Shown piece after piece: positions 37,284 to 46,416 of a DNA stretch of 64,000 nt. Location of the stretch: contig NZ_LR732331.1 of NCBI RefSeq assembly GCF_902506325.1, forward strand, positions 62,001-126,000. Reading direction: 5' to 3'. Numbering within the stretch: the stretch's first letter is position 1; each line of letters starts with the position of its first letter. A program made the translations under genes and the position numbers. The notes beneath the pieces were generated by a model that searched no databases, was not told the DNA's origin, and was given only the letters and a program-made list of their open reading frames with translations. Source of the DNA: Limnobacter sp. 130 (GTDB lineage: Bacteria > Pseudomonadota > Gammaproteobacteria > Burkholderiales > Burkholderiaceae_B).

Positions 37284-37460
37284 GCCTGAAGCGACTTCTC
37301 CCGCTCGCTGAGCAAGGCACCGCCTGTGAGTTTTATCACGGATAGGGTATCAAACTTTCCAGTTTCGAGCAGGCACATCACTGCGGTCTTGCCATCCACA
37401 ATCGACATCTGAATATCCATCAACACAACATCAACGGCGTGTTCTGGTTTGAAAAGCCAA
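37280..37460 (-). pseudogene. Remnant of a response-regulator receiver domain
   Basis: The minus strand encodes VDVVLMDIQMSIVDGKTAV, a typical phosphoacceptor stretch, followed by VIKLTGGALLSEREKSLQA (matching IALTAGALLSEREKALAAG of hybrid kinases). The stop comes where an intact domain would continue to the conserved Lys-Pro. Nothing before it (from about 37460 upstream) reads as the first half of a receiver, and no kinase core is present. Pro after the phosphoacceptor block is replaced by Ser. This is best read as the decayed tail of a hybrid sensor kinase, truncated at both ends. Confidence 0.6.
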
Positions 37461-37782
37461 TTGAGGGTCTTTTTGACCATCGGGCACGGTGTGTGCAGTG
37501 GTACATTATGCTTGCGTACTAGCGGCAATCCACTGTTTTTGCTGTTCGGAAAACGGGGGGTTTTAGTGTTGGCCCATCCGCCGTCATACCCGTGGACTGG
37601 CGAGCTGGGAGTGATACTTTCATCGTTCGATTTGTTTAACCATTAATAGGGGGAGCATGCGAGGTTGGTCTGGGAATAAGAGTGTGGATTTGGCCTTATT
37701 TGCGTGTTTAACCTGCTGGTGAATTGCAGTCTGTGTATTCGTGGTTGAATAAACGCAATAAAAACAGACAGGAGACAGTTCA
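37461..37782. other. Gap with no clear gene upstream of the CMD-family gene
   Basis: About 320 bp. Frames on the minus strand could be worn-out upstream parts of the receiver/kinase remnant, but I cannot recognise any residue block. AGGAGA at about 37770 is the ribosome binding site of the next gene. No terminator or repeat is evident. Confidence 0.4.
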
Positions 37783-38403
37783 ATGGGTGAGGCGCAGCGC
37801 AATAAAATTGGTTATTTGGTTCCCGAGGGCGGCTGGCGTAAAGCCGAGCGCATTCGTGTGGCACCCTTGAAGCCAGAGGAAATGAGTTTGTTCGCACGCA
37901 TTGCAATTCGTGTGATCAACAAAGTGGGCAAACTCGAGGCCTCCAACCTGTTCATGATGTTGTTGCGCAATTTCAGGTTGTTCAAAGCCTGGTTGGGTTT
38001 TGCCGCACGCATGATGCCTTACGGCGAAATTGATCGGCGCGACACGGAACTGGTGATATTGCGTGTGGGCTGGAATTGCCGTTGCCGCTACGAGTGGGGC
38101 CAGCATGTGGACATTGGATTGCGCACGGCCTTGTCTGAGGATGATATTGTGCAAGTGCCTTTGGGGGAAACAGCACCCAATTTCGAGCCGCGTATCAAAG
38201 CACTGATGAAGGCTTGTGATGAATTTCATCACGACCGCATGGTGGGTGAAAGCACTTGGGCGGAATTGGAACAACACTACAGCACGCGTAAGTTGCTCGA
38301 GGTACTGATGCTGATCGGTCACTATGAAATGCTGGCTGGTGTATTGAATTCAACGGGTTTGCCGCTTGATCACAAGCTGGACAAGTTGCTTGAGAAGGTT
38401 TGA
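37783..38403 (+). CDS. Carboxymuconolactone decarboxylase (CMD/AhpD-like) family protein
   Basis: Protein of 206 residues of the CMD superfamily. The core, about 75-140, has DRRDTELVILRVGWNCRCRYEWGQHVDIG, with the YEWxxH signature and a C-x-C pair (NCRCR) in place of the redox-active CxxC of AhpD. It may be a peroxidase-like or a lactone decarboxylase-like protein; sequence alone does not decide. A good AGGAGA lies upstream of the ATG. An AraC regulator gene starts 9 bp later, so the two are probably co-transcribed. Confidence 0.82.
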   Translation: MGEAQRNKIGYLVPEGGWRKAERIRVAPLKPEEMSLFARIAIRVINKVGKLEASNLFMMLLRNFRLFKAWLGFAARMMPYGEIDRRDTELVILRVGWNCRCRYEWGQHVDIGLRTALSEDDIVQVPLGETAPNFEPRIKALMKACDEFHHDRMVGESTWAELEQHYSTRKLLEVLMLIGHYEMLAGVLNSTGLPLDHKLDKLLEKV

Positions 38404-38412
38404 GTCACACCC

Positions 38413-39447
38413 ATGAACCCATTTAGCCACGCTTCGGTTTCTGCCATTTATCCGCTCTCCATGATTCAGTTCGCGGTGGAGCGGGGGGTGTCTGCGCAGC
38501 GAATCCTGAACAACGCAGACCTCACCCTTGAACAATTGCACAAGCCCAGCGCGCGCATTACGCCGATGCAGCAGGCGGTAATCAGTTACAACCTGGTCAC
38601 CGAACTGGACGACCCTGGCGTGGGTTTGGAATTGGGTTTGCGATCGAACATCACCAAAACCGGTTTGATGGGGTTTGGGCTGATGAGCTGTGCCACGTTC
38701 CAGGAGGTTTCCGACCTTGGGGTGCGTTATCTCAAAACCCGTGTGCCGTACTTCACCCTGACCAAATCAATTGAGGGAGACCTGGCGGTTGTGCAGGCTC
38801 GCGAGGTGGTGCCGCTGGGACCGCTTCATCAGTTTGGCTTTGATCATTTCATGGCCGAGGTGTATCAAATTTGCCGTGCTTTCGCCAACCCGCAAGGTTC
38901 GGCCGAAGCCCATGCACACACTGAAATCTGGTTTGATTCGCCCGAGCAGCCTTACTATGCGAAGTATGCAGACCGCCTGCCACGCCTGCGTTTTGGCATG
39001 CCATCGAATCAGTTTCGTTTCAGCGCGGCCCTGCTGGACGTACCAATTCCTACAGCAAATCCGATTAGCGCACAAATGGCATTTGAAGAATGCGAGCGCG
39101 AAATGTCCTTGCTGGGCTACACGCAAAGTGTGACTGATCGCGTGTTGGCCCTGCTCACCAGTACTGGCGGGCAGTACCCCAACCTGGAGGCAGCGGCTGA
39201 GCGTTTGCACCTGTCGGCTCGTACGCTGAAACGCAGGTTGGCGGAAGAGAACACCACCTTTGGTGATTTACTGAACGAGGTGCGCAAGCGCGACAGTGTG
39301 CAGTTGTTGCTCAATGCCGACCGGGCCATCGACGACATTGCGACGCGTGTGGGTTATGCCGACCCCGCCAACTTTCGTCGCGCCTTCAAACGTTGGACAG
39401 GATTCTCGCCCAGCGAATACCGCGCTCAGCAACTTGGCCCGAAATGA
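38413..39447 (+). CDS. AraC family transcriptional regulator (OruR/ArgR-like N-terminus)
   Basis: Regulator of 344 residues. The N-terminal 200 residues match the arabinose-binding-like domain of the OruR/VirS branch. The C-terminal 100 residues hold two helix-turn-helix units: AAAERLHLSARTLKRRLAEE and IDDIATRVGYADPANFRRAF, followed by the signature WTGFSPSEYR. It lies between a CMD-family gene and a fatty acid desaturase gene 100 bp downstream, either of which may be a target. Effector unknown. Confidence 0.9.
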   Translation: MNPFSHASVSAIYPLSMIQFAVERGVSAQRILNNADLTLEQLHKPSARITPMQQAVISYNLVTELDDPGVGLELGLRSNITKTGLMGFGLMSCATFQEVSDLGVRYLKTRVPYFTLTKSIEGDLAVVQAREVVPLGPLHQFGFDHFMAEVYQICRAFANPQGSAEAHAHTEIWFDSPEQPYYAKYADRLPRLRFGMPSNQFRFSAALLDVPIPTANPISAQMAFEECEREMSLLGYTQSVTDRVLALLTSTGGQYPNLEAAAERLHLSARTLKRRLAEENTTFGDLLNEVRKRDSVQLLLNADRAIDDIATRVGYADPANFRRAFKRWTGFSPSEYRAQQLGPK

Positions 39448-39547
39448 CCGGTACAACGTCCCCAACGGCTATCACGTAGATGGCGTGATGCGACCTAAGA
39501 TGGCATCCATCAAGAAGCGCATGTTGCGCTCACCTTAGGAGGCTCTT

Positions 39548-40609
39548 ATGAACCCAACACAAATGACCGACGCCCAGCGCATTGCGCGCGTCAAAGAAGT
39601 TGTACTTCAGGCCAGTGACGACGTCCGCCGCAAGTACCCAATTTTGAAACACCAGGATGCCATTGGCGCAACCATCATGGTTGTGTCCCTGCTGGGCATG
39701 ATCGGTTCTGGCCTGCTGTATGTAGAAGGCATCATCCCTTGGTGGCTGTGTGTGCCCGTGACTGCAATTTTTGCATCGTTTATTCACGAGCTGGAACACG
39801 ATCTGATCCACTCCATGTACTTTCGCCAAAAGCCTTGGGTCAATAACCTGATGTTGGCCGTGGGCTGGCTGGCCCGTGCGAGCACGATCAGCCCTTTTGT
39901 TCGCCGCAAGCTGCACATGCACCACCACAAGTTTTCCGGCACAGAATCGGATCTTGAAGAGCGTGGCATCACCAACGGCGAGAAGTGGGGCATTCGCCGC
40001 TTCTTCATGACAGGCGACAACCTGCTGGCCGTGTACTTGCGCCCATTCACCATGATCAAGGCGGTGCGTGCCTACATTCATGCCCAAAAACCAGAAACAC
40101 CCGCCGCACAAAAAGCCATGGCCCGTGAGCAGATGTTTGGCTATTCCCCGCTTGGCCTTATTTACTACACGCTGTTCCACGCTTGGGTGGTTACACATGC
40201 GGTGTTGCTGGGTTCAGCCGCCATTGGCATGCCTGTTGCCCTGCCCGTTGAGTATCAACCCGTGCTGGATGGCCTGAATGTGTTTGCGGTGGTGTACATG
40301 TTGCCCTCGTTTTTACGCACCTTCTGCCTGCACTTCATCAGCTCGAACATGCACTACTACGGCGACGTGGAATCCAGAAACCCCTTGCAACAAACCCAGG
40401 TGTTGAATGTGTGGTGGCTGCTGCCCTTCCAGTTGTTCTGCTTCAACTTTGGTAGCACACACGCCATTCACCACTTTGTTGTCAAGGAAACCTTCTACAT
40501 CCGCCAACTGACTGCAAAGCGGGCCCATGAAGTGATGCGTGAAATGGGTGTGCGTTTCAATGACATCGGCACCTTTCGCCGCGCCAACAGGTATTCACTG
40601 GCCGTGTGA
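39548..40609 (+). CDS. Membrane fatty acid desaturase
   Basis: Di-iron membrane enzyme that introduces a double bond into an acyl chain or a related substrate. The 353 residues have three histidine clusters: HELEHDLIHSMYF, HMHHHKFSG and HAIHHFVVKE, all on the cytoplasmic side, between pairs of membrane helices. It starts at ATG 39548 with TAGGAGG 6-8 bases before. It stands as a single gene with its own terminator. The AraC gene upstream is a possible regulator. Confidence 0.88.
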   Translation: MNPTQMTDAQRIARVKEVVLQASDDVRRKYPILKHQDAIGATIMVVSLLGMIGSGLLYVEGIIPWWLCVPVTAIFASFIHELEHDLIHSMYFRQKPWVNNLMLAVGWLARASTISPFVRRKLHMHHHKFSGTESDLEERGITNGEKWGIRRFFMTGDNLLAVYLRPFTMIKAVRAYIHAQKPETPAAQKAMAREQMFGYSPLGLIYYTLFHAWVVTHAVLLGSAAIGMPVALPVEYQPVLDGLNVFAVVYMLPSFLRTFCLHFISSNMHYYGDVESRNPLQQTQVLNVWWLLPFQLFCFNFGSTHAIHHFVVKETFYIRQLTAKRAHEVMREMGVRFNDIGTFRRANRYSLAV

Positions 40610-40627
40610 TTGTTGGCTGTTCAATCG

Positions 40628-40661
40628 AAAAAACCCGCATCACCGATGCGGGTTTTTTTTT
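40628..40661 (+). terminator. Rho-independent terminator of the desaturase gene
   Basis: AAACCCGCATC-ACC-GATGCGGGTTT: an 11-bp perfect stem followed by a long T-run, 19 bp after the stop codon. Confidence 0.92.
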
Positions 40662-40807
40662 ATTCCATTTGTACGCGGTGCAGCAACCAATAGTCAGCTT
40701 TGTGCGTTTTATTAAAATCATTCGCTTTATGAAGTAAATGTGGTGTTGTTAAACCATCAATCTCTGTTAAGGTAAAAACCAAATCCAAGAATCACAGAGG
40801 AAGTTTG

Positions 40808-42412
40808 ATGAGCGACAGCAAAGATCTGATGGTGCCGGATGGTGCTGTTAATCCGATTGATACGGATTACAAAGTAGGCCAAGACAACATCGTCATGAAA
40901 GTAGGGCCATTCGGCCTGGACATTCACAACCGTGTTTTTGCAATCTCCGGCCTTGCCGTGGTGGCCTTTGTTATCCTGACCCTGGCATTTCAAAATGATG
41001 TGGCGCCGTTGTTTACTTCAATGCGCGATTGGCTCACTTCAAATCTCGACTGGTTCTTCTTGAGCGCGGCAAATGTATTCATTATTGTTTGCCTTGCAAT
41101 TGCGGTTTCCCCCCTGGGAAAAGTCAGGTTGGGCGGCACCGAGGCCAAGCCCGACTACACTTATCTAGGCTGGTTTTCCATGCTGTTTGCCGCAGGCATG
41201 GGCATTGGCTTGATGTTTTATGGCGTGTCCGAGCCCTTGTCGCATTACACAAGTTCCGTGGGCGGCACCGACTGGGCACCTTTGGGTGGCGCGGAAGGTG
41301 ACCCTGCTGCGGCCACTCGCTTGGGCATGGCGGCCACCATTTTTCATTGGGGTTTGCACCCCTGGGGCATCTACGCAATCATTGCTTTGGGTCTGGCAGT
41401 CTTTTCATTTAATAAAGGATTGCCGCTCACCATTCGCTCAATTTTTTACCCTTTGCTGGGCGAGCGTGTGTGGGGTTGGCCCGGCCACATCATCGACATT
41501 CTGGCAATTCTTGCCACTTTGTTCGGTTTGGCCACATCGCTCGGGTTCGGGGCGTCGCAAGCTGCAGCCGGCCTTAACTTCCTGTTCGACTTTCCCGCCA
41601 ATGACACCAGCAAGGTTTTACTGATCATCGGTATCACCGCGATCGCATTGCTTTCCGTGGTGGCTGGGCTGGACGCGGGGGTCAAGCGTTTGTCCGAGAT
41701 CAACATGGTGCTGGCCGTCACGCTGCTGTTGTTCGTCATCATAGTGGGCCCAACGGTGCTGATCTTGACAGGTGTGTTGGACAACCTGCTTGCCTACATT
41801 CAATACCTGCCCGCGCTATCTAATCCGGTGGGCCGGGAAGATGCCAATTTCACGCAGGGCTGGACCGCCTTTTACTGGGCCTGGTGGATCTCCTGGTCAC
41901 CTTTTGTGGGCATGTTCATTGCGCGGGTTTCCCGGGGCCGCTCAGTGCGTGAATTCATCGTGTCAGTGTTGCTGGTTCCATCGCTGGCCTGTGTGCTCTG
42001 GATGTCGGTGTTTGGTGGCGTGGCCATTGAGCAAGTGGTCAATCAGGGTTACCAGGCGGCCGCCGAAGCGGAATTGCCTTTGCAGTTGTTCATGATGCTT
42101 GAAGCCTTGCCCTTGGCGCAAATTACCTCATTCGTGGCCATTGTGTTGGTGATTGTGTTTTTTGTGACCTCGTCTGATTCGGGTTCGTTGGTGATTGACG
42201 TAATTTCAGCAGGCGGCAAGGTTGATGCGCCGACCCCTCAGCGCGTATTCTGGTGTGTATTCGAAGGCTTGGTGGCCATCGCGCTGATTCTCGGGGGTGG
42301 CTTGGCCGCATTGCAAGCCATGTCGGTGTCCACCGGGTTCCCGTTCACCATTGTGTTGCTGGTTGCCACTGTGGCGGTGATCAAAGGCTTGGCCAGCGAG
42401 CCGCGCGCCTAA
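40808..42412 (+). CDS. BCCT family (betaine/carnitine/choline) transporter
   Basis: Inner-membrane carrier of 534 residues with 12 helices. BCCT hallmarks are GMGIGLMFYGVSEP (sodium-coupled, betaine-type glycine motif) and WAWWISWSPFVGMFIARVSRGR (helix 8 signature). These point to sodium-driven uptake of a trimethylammonium osmolyte or nutrient, but the exact substrate is not readable. ATG 40808 is preferred to TTG 40805, with AGAGGA upstream. The next three genes follow with gaps of 10, 5 and 14 bp, so this heads a four-gene operon. Confidence 0.92.
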   Translation: MSDSKDLMVPDGAVNPIDTDYKVGQDNIVMKVGPFGLDIHNRVFAISGLAVVAFVILTLAFQNDVAPLFTSMRDWLTSNLDWFFLSAANVFIIVCLAIAVSPLGKVRLGGTEAKPDYTYLGWFSMLFAAGMGIGLMFYGVSEPLSHYTSSVGGTDWAPLGGAEGDPAAATRLGMAATIFHWGLHPWGIYAIIALGLAVFSFNKGLPLTIRSIFYPLLGERVWGWPGHIIDILAILATLFGLATSLGFGASQAAAGLNFLFDFPANDTSKVLLIIGITAIALLSVVAGLDAGVKRLSEINMVLAVTLLLFVIIVGPTVLILTGVLDNLLAYIQYLPALSNPVGREDANFTQGWTAFYWAWWISWSPFVGMFIARVSRGRSVREFIVSVLLVPSLACVLWMSVFGGVAIEQVVNQGYQAAAEAELPLQLFMMLEALPLAQITSFVAIVLVIVFFVTSSDSGSLVIDVISAGGKVDAPTPQRVFWCVFEGLVAIALILGGGLAALQAMSVSTGFPFTIVLLVATVAVIKGLASEPRA

Positions 42413-42422
42413 TGGATTGTCC

Positions 42423-44282
42423 ATGAACGTTGAGCAACAGGAAATCACAGAATTTTTTCAGAAGCATGCGCCCTTGAACACATTGAGCGAGGCGCAGCTT
42501 CAACTTGTGCTTTCCAACCTCGAAATCAGTTATTTCAAGGCCGGTTCTCCAATCCTGAATTTTGATGAACCCTCGAATTACTGGTTTGTGATTCGCAGTG
42601 GTGCAGTGGAGGTATTCAGGCGGAACGGTCAGCTGTACAACAGACTTTGCGAAGGGGGGTACTTTGGCGAGTTCGGTTTGTTGCGCGGAAAAAAAGTACG
42701 TTTCCCGGCCAAAGCCCTGGAGGATACCCTGTGCTACATGATTCCTGCGCCGGTGTTCACGAGCCTGTTTGAGCAATGTGAGGCGTTCGCCGATTACGTT
42801 GAGATCGAAGACCACACCCGCTTGCGGCAAGCCGTATCGCGCAGTCATCAAAACAATGTGTTGTTCACCTCGAATATTGATCAATTGATCAGCTCAGTAC
42901 CCCTGTGTTTGCCGGGTCATACGCCCTTGCAAGAGGCGGCACGCCACATGGTGCAAACGAACCAGACTGCCCTGATTGTGCAGGATGAAGCCAGGGCATT
43001 GATCGGCATTGTGAGTGATCAGGATTTCCGGGATCGCGTGGTTGCCAAAGGTCTGCCCTACAGCACGCCACTGCGGGACATCATGACCGAAACCCCCAAA
43101 ACGGTGAAACACAATCAATTGGTGTTCGAGGCGATGATGCTGATGCTGCGCCACAATACGCAGCATTTGCCGGTGATGAAAAATGGCGAAGTAATTGGCG
43201 TTGTGTCGCAATCTGATTTGGTGAAGTACCAGTCGCGAAACAGTTTGTTTTTGGTGAACAGTATTTTCAATGCAGGGTCAGTGGAAGAGTTGGCGGCCCT
43301 GAAGAAAGATGTTCAAGACGCTTTTGTTCGCATGGTGCAAGAGGATGCCAATTCGCGCATGGTGGGTAGCGCGATGGCGGCAATCGGCCGAAGCTTCAAA
43401 CAAAAACTGCTCGAGTTGGCTGTTCAGCAATTCGGGCAACCCCCAGTACCTTGCTGTTTTCTGGCCTTGGGTTCAATGGCCCGTGAAGAACAGTTGATTG
43501 TGACTGATCAGGACAATGCACTGGTGCTGGCCGATACCTATAGCCCGGATTTACATGGTGAGTACTTTGAGAAGCTCGCAAATTTTGTATGCGATGGTTT
43601 GGATGCCTGTGGCTACGACTATTGCACCGGGAAAATCATGGCGAGCAATCCACAATGGCGAATGCCTTTGGCTGCATGGAAGCAGACTTTCACCGAGTGG
43701 ATAGAAAACCCCAGCCCGGAGGGCTTGCTCAACAGCAATGTGTTTTTTGATCTGGATGGCGTGTGGGGCGAAACCGCATTTGCGAATCAACTGAATCAAC
43801 TGATTCGCAGCAAAGGCAGTTCATCGTATCGTTTTTTATCGTCAATGGTTCGCAACGCCTTGCTGCGCACTCCACCACTTGGATTTTTCAAAGACTTCGT
43901 CATGGAAACCGATGGCAGTCAAACAAAAACCATCAACATGAAGCGCCGCGGTACAGCGCCCTTGGCCGATTTGATCCGGGTGCATGCATTGTCTGTGGGC
44001 AGTACTTCGCGCAATTCTTTCTCCCGGCTCACAGACATTGAAAAGGCAGGTATTTTGGTCAAAGGTCAGGTGGCAAATATTCGGGATTCCATGGAGTTGA
44101 TTGCCATGGTTCGAATTCGCCACCAGGCACTTAGCGTGGAAGCGGGCAAGCAGCCTGACAACAATGTTGATCCCCGGCAATTGTCTGATTTTGAGCGCAA
44201 GAATTTGAAAGACGCATTCCAGATTCTCAGTGATGCCCAAAATTTCCTGAAGTTTCGTTATCAATCCAGCCGTGGTCAATAG
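42423..44282 (+). CDS. cNMP-binding/CBS/DUF294 nucleotidyltransferase-like protein
   Basis: Cytosolic signalling protein of 619 residues with four parts in order: a cyclic-nucleotide-binding-like domain (about 10-130, with the GGYFGEFGLLRG loop), a CBS pair (about 155-275), a DUF294 nucleotidyltransferase-like core (about 300-440, with GSMAREEQLIVTDQDNALV giving the G-S and D-x-D metal motif) and a DUF294 C-terminal helical domain. The layout resembles GlnD-like uridylyltransferases. Proteins of this kind are often encoded next to sodium-driven symporters, probably controlling them. It follows the BCCT gene by 10 bp and precedes the exonuclease gene by 5 bp. Confidence 0.88.
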   Translation: MNVEQQEITEFFQKHAPLNTLSEAQLQLVLSNLEISYFKAGSPILNFDEPSNYWFVIRSGAVEVFRRNGQLYNRLCEGGYFGEFGLLRGKKVRFPAKALEDTLCYMIPAPVFTSLFEQCEAFADYVEIEDHTRLRQAVSRSHQNNVLFTSNIDQLISSVPLCLPGHTPLQEAARHMVQTNQTALIVQDEARALIGIVSDQDFRDRVVAKGLPYSTPLRDIMTETPKTVKHNQLVFEAMMLMLRHNTQHLPVMKNGEVIGVVSQSDLVKYQSRNSLFLVNSIFNAGSVEELAALKKDVQDAFVRMVQEDANSRMVGSAMAAIGRSFKQKLLELAVQQFGQPPVPCCFLALGSMAREEQLIVTDQDNALVLADTYSPDLHGEYFEKLANFVCDGLDACGYDYCTGKIMASNPQWRMPLAAWKQTFTEWIENPSPEGLLNSNVFFDLDGVWGETAFANQLNQLIRSKGSSSYRFLSSMVRNALLRTPPLGFFKDFVMETDGSQTKTINMKRRGTAPLADLIRVHALSVGSTSRNSFSRLTDIEKAGILVKGQVANIRDSMELIAMVRIRHQALSVEAGKQPDNNVDPRQLSDFERKNLKDAFQILSDAQNFLKFRYQSSRGQ

Positions 44283-44287
44283 CAACC

Positions 44288-45034
44288 ATGATGCCCTTGC
44301 CCAAGTTGACCACCTATCTCAAACCTGGCGCGCAGCAGTCTTGGCGCATGCCATTTGAAAAGGCTGCGAGTCTGGCCCAGCACCCCGCCTTGAAAGCGTT
44401 TTACTCAGGCTTGAAACTGGATGAAGATTTGCCTTTGAACGGCACCCCCATGTTGGCACTCGACTTTGAAACAACAGGCCTGAATCCTGAGTACGACGAC
44501 ATCATCAGCATTGGTGCAATACCCATGGATTCAAAACGAATTCTGTTGGGGCAAAGCCGCTATTGGGTGTTAAAACCCGCCGCAAAGTTGCGTGCAGACA
44601 CCATACCGATTCACGGGATCACGCACTCGGATATTGAGCAGGCCCCCGATTTGATCGATGTATTTCCAGACCTGCTGGAAATGATGACGAATCGCGTGGT
44701 GGTTGCGCACTGTGCGGGCATTGAATCGCAGTTTTTGTCGACTGCCTTGCAGTACCGAATTGGGGAAGGAATTTCGTTTCCGGCGTTCGACACCATGGGC
44801 ATTGAACGGCATTTTTCAAACAATCAGCACTTGGGCCTTTTTGCTCGCATGTTCAGAAAAAACCAGGCGGGTTCCTTACGCCTTGCCGATGTGCGCAGCC
44901 AATACAAACTGCCTTTTTACAGACCACACAACGCCTTGCTGGATGCGTTGGCCTGCGCAGAATTGCTACAGGCACAGATTCAATACCATGGCCTTGACGC
45001 ACGCCCGGTCAGCCAGATTTTGCCATTGAGATAA
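44288..45034 (+). CDS. DEDDh 3'-5' exonuclease (DNA polymerase III epsilon-like)
   Basis: Exonuclease of 248 residues. Motif ExoI is LALDFETTGLN with D59 and E61, ExoII lies around VVAHCAGIESQF, and ExoIII ends in HNALLDALACAELL with the His and last Asp of the DEDDh set. It lacks the C-terminal polymerase-binding part of true DnaQ. Linkage of such exonucleases with DUF294/CBS proteins and symporters is recurrent in proteobacteria, so it may act in a nucleotide-signalling role, for instance trimming a nucleotide or RNA product, rather than in replication. This is inference. Confidence 0.85.
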   Translation: MMPLPKLTTYLKPGAQQSWRMPFEKAASLAQHPALKAFYSGLKLDEDLPLNGTPMLALDFETTGLNPEYDDIISIGAIPMDSKRILLGQSRYWVLKPAAKLRADTIPIHGITHSDIEQAPDLIDVFPDLLEMMTNRVVVAHCAGIESQFLSTALQYRIGEGISFPAFDTMGIERHFSNNQHLGLFARMFRKNQAGSLRLADVRSQYKLPFYRPHNALLDALACAELLQAQIQYHGLDARPVSQILPLR

Positions 45035-45048
45035 GGAGAACAACACCA

Positions 45049-46413
45049 ATGACCACCCGTTTAAAGCCCATACGCTGTGCAGCTGCACTGATGTGTTTGT
45101 CCCTGAGTTTGCCTGTGATGGCCCAGGAAAGTGCCGCCGAGTTGAAAGAGCGGATCCGAGTGCTTGAGGCACAGCTTGAAGAAAGCAAACGTGCCTTGGC
45201 CAAGGCTGAGCAACAAAGCAAGGTGACAGAAACGGCCTCGACTGAGCCCGACACCGACATGGCTTTTGACCTTGCAGGTGGCCGACTGAAAGTGGGCGGT
45301 GCGGTGCGTGTGAACTACACCGCAGGCACCTACCCGAAAGACACCGGAGGCGGGGAAAGCAGCCGTGCCTTCCCCGATGGGGGCAATGTCGGATTGGACA
45401 CCGCACGTATTAATCTGGATTACGAGAACGGCAACGTGCTGGGCAAGTTTGAATACCGGTTTTACGACGGATATGGTGGATTTGGAACGGGCTACCACAT
45501 GTTGCACACCGCCTGGTTGGGCTACAACTACGCCAATGGCAGCCAGGTGCAAGTGGGTGTGAACAGGGTACCGTTTGGCCCTGGCCCCTACGGTGTTTCG
45601 CAAAGTTTTTTCTTTGACCAGCACTACTACGTGGGCTTGTCCGATGACATGGATTTGGGCGTGAAATATTCATGGACCACAGGTGACTGGAAATGGGATG
45701 CAGGGTATTACCTGCAGGATGAAGGTTCTTACAAAGGTGGATCCAAAAAAGCAGACCGCTATTCCTACGATGTCATTACCGATGGCGCAGGCAATGGTTA
45801 CGCCGAAGAAAACCAGTTGAACTTGAGGGGGATCTACTCCACCAAGCTGGCCGGTATTGATTCCGATTTGGGTTTCTCGACCCAGTACGGTCAGCTTCGC
45901 GGCGAGGGTGTCAACGCTTTGGGCAATCCAACGCAAGACGGCGACATGTCGGCCTATTCACTGCACATGGTGAACAAGTGGAACAACTTCACGCTGGCCA
46001 CACAGGGTACTTATTACGACTACGATGTGCAGCAGGCCGGTGTGCCCAATCAGGGCGAAATTTTAATGGGCGCATTTGCGTTCCCGACTGCTGTGGCCCA
46101 GAAGGCCTTTATTCCTGCAGTGTCGCTAAGTTACTACCTGGAAACTCCCTCGATTGGCTGGTTGAACTATGTGATTCCGTTTGCGGAATACAGCTCGATC
46201 ATGAAAGACGAAAACGGATTCAATGACAGCGAGCTCTACACCATTGGTGCGGCTTTTGGCACTGCCGGGGGGTGGTACACCTATGCAGAATACGCCACCA
46301 GCAATGGCAACGATTTCATTGGTGGTGACGGCGGTTTCAACAGCCGGTTTGGTGCCAACCCAGACCAGAAACGAAACCACCGGTTCAACATCAATTTTGG
46401 ATATTACTTTTAA
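45049..46413 (+). CDS. Outer-membrane porin with N-terminal coiled coil
   Basis: Predicted outer-membrane beta-barrel of 454 residues. A signal peptide (AAALMCLSLSLPVMA) is followed by a coiled coil (AAELKERIRVLEAQLEESKRALAKAEQQ in parts, about 27-58), then a barrel with many alternating strands ending in FNINFGYYF, the C-terminal Phe required for BAM insertion. The layout resembles OprP/OprO-type trimeric porins, whose N-terminal coiled coil stabilises the trimer. A good AAGGAGA lies before the ATG. As last gene of the BCCT operon, it would admit the substrate through the outer membrane. Confidence 0.82.
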   Translation: MTTRLKPIRCAAALMCLSLSLPVMAQESAAELKERIRVLEAQLEESKRALAKAEQQSKVTETASTEPDTDMAFDLAGGRLKVGGAVRVNYTAGTYPKDTGGGESSRAFPDGGNVGLDTARINLDYENGNVLGKFEYRFYDGYGGFGTGYHMLHTAWLGYNYANGSQVQVGVNRVPFGPGPYGVSQSFFFDQHYYVGLSDDMDLGVKYSWTTGDWKWDAGYYLQDEGSYKGGSKKADRYSYDVITDGAGNGYAEENQLNLRGIYSTKLAGIDSDLGFSTQYGQLRGEGVNALGNPTQDGDMSAYSLHMVNKWNNFTLATQGTYYDYDVQQAGVPNQGEILMGAFAFPTAVAQKAFIPAVSLSYYLETPSIGWLNYVIPFAEYSSIMKDENGFNDSELYTIGAAFGTAGGWYTYAEYATSNGNDFIGGDGGFNSRFGANPDQKRNHRFNINFGYYF

Positions 46414-46416
46414 TCG

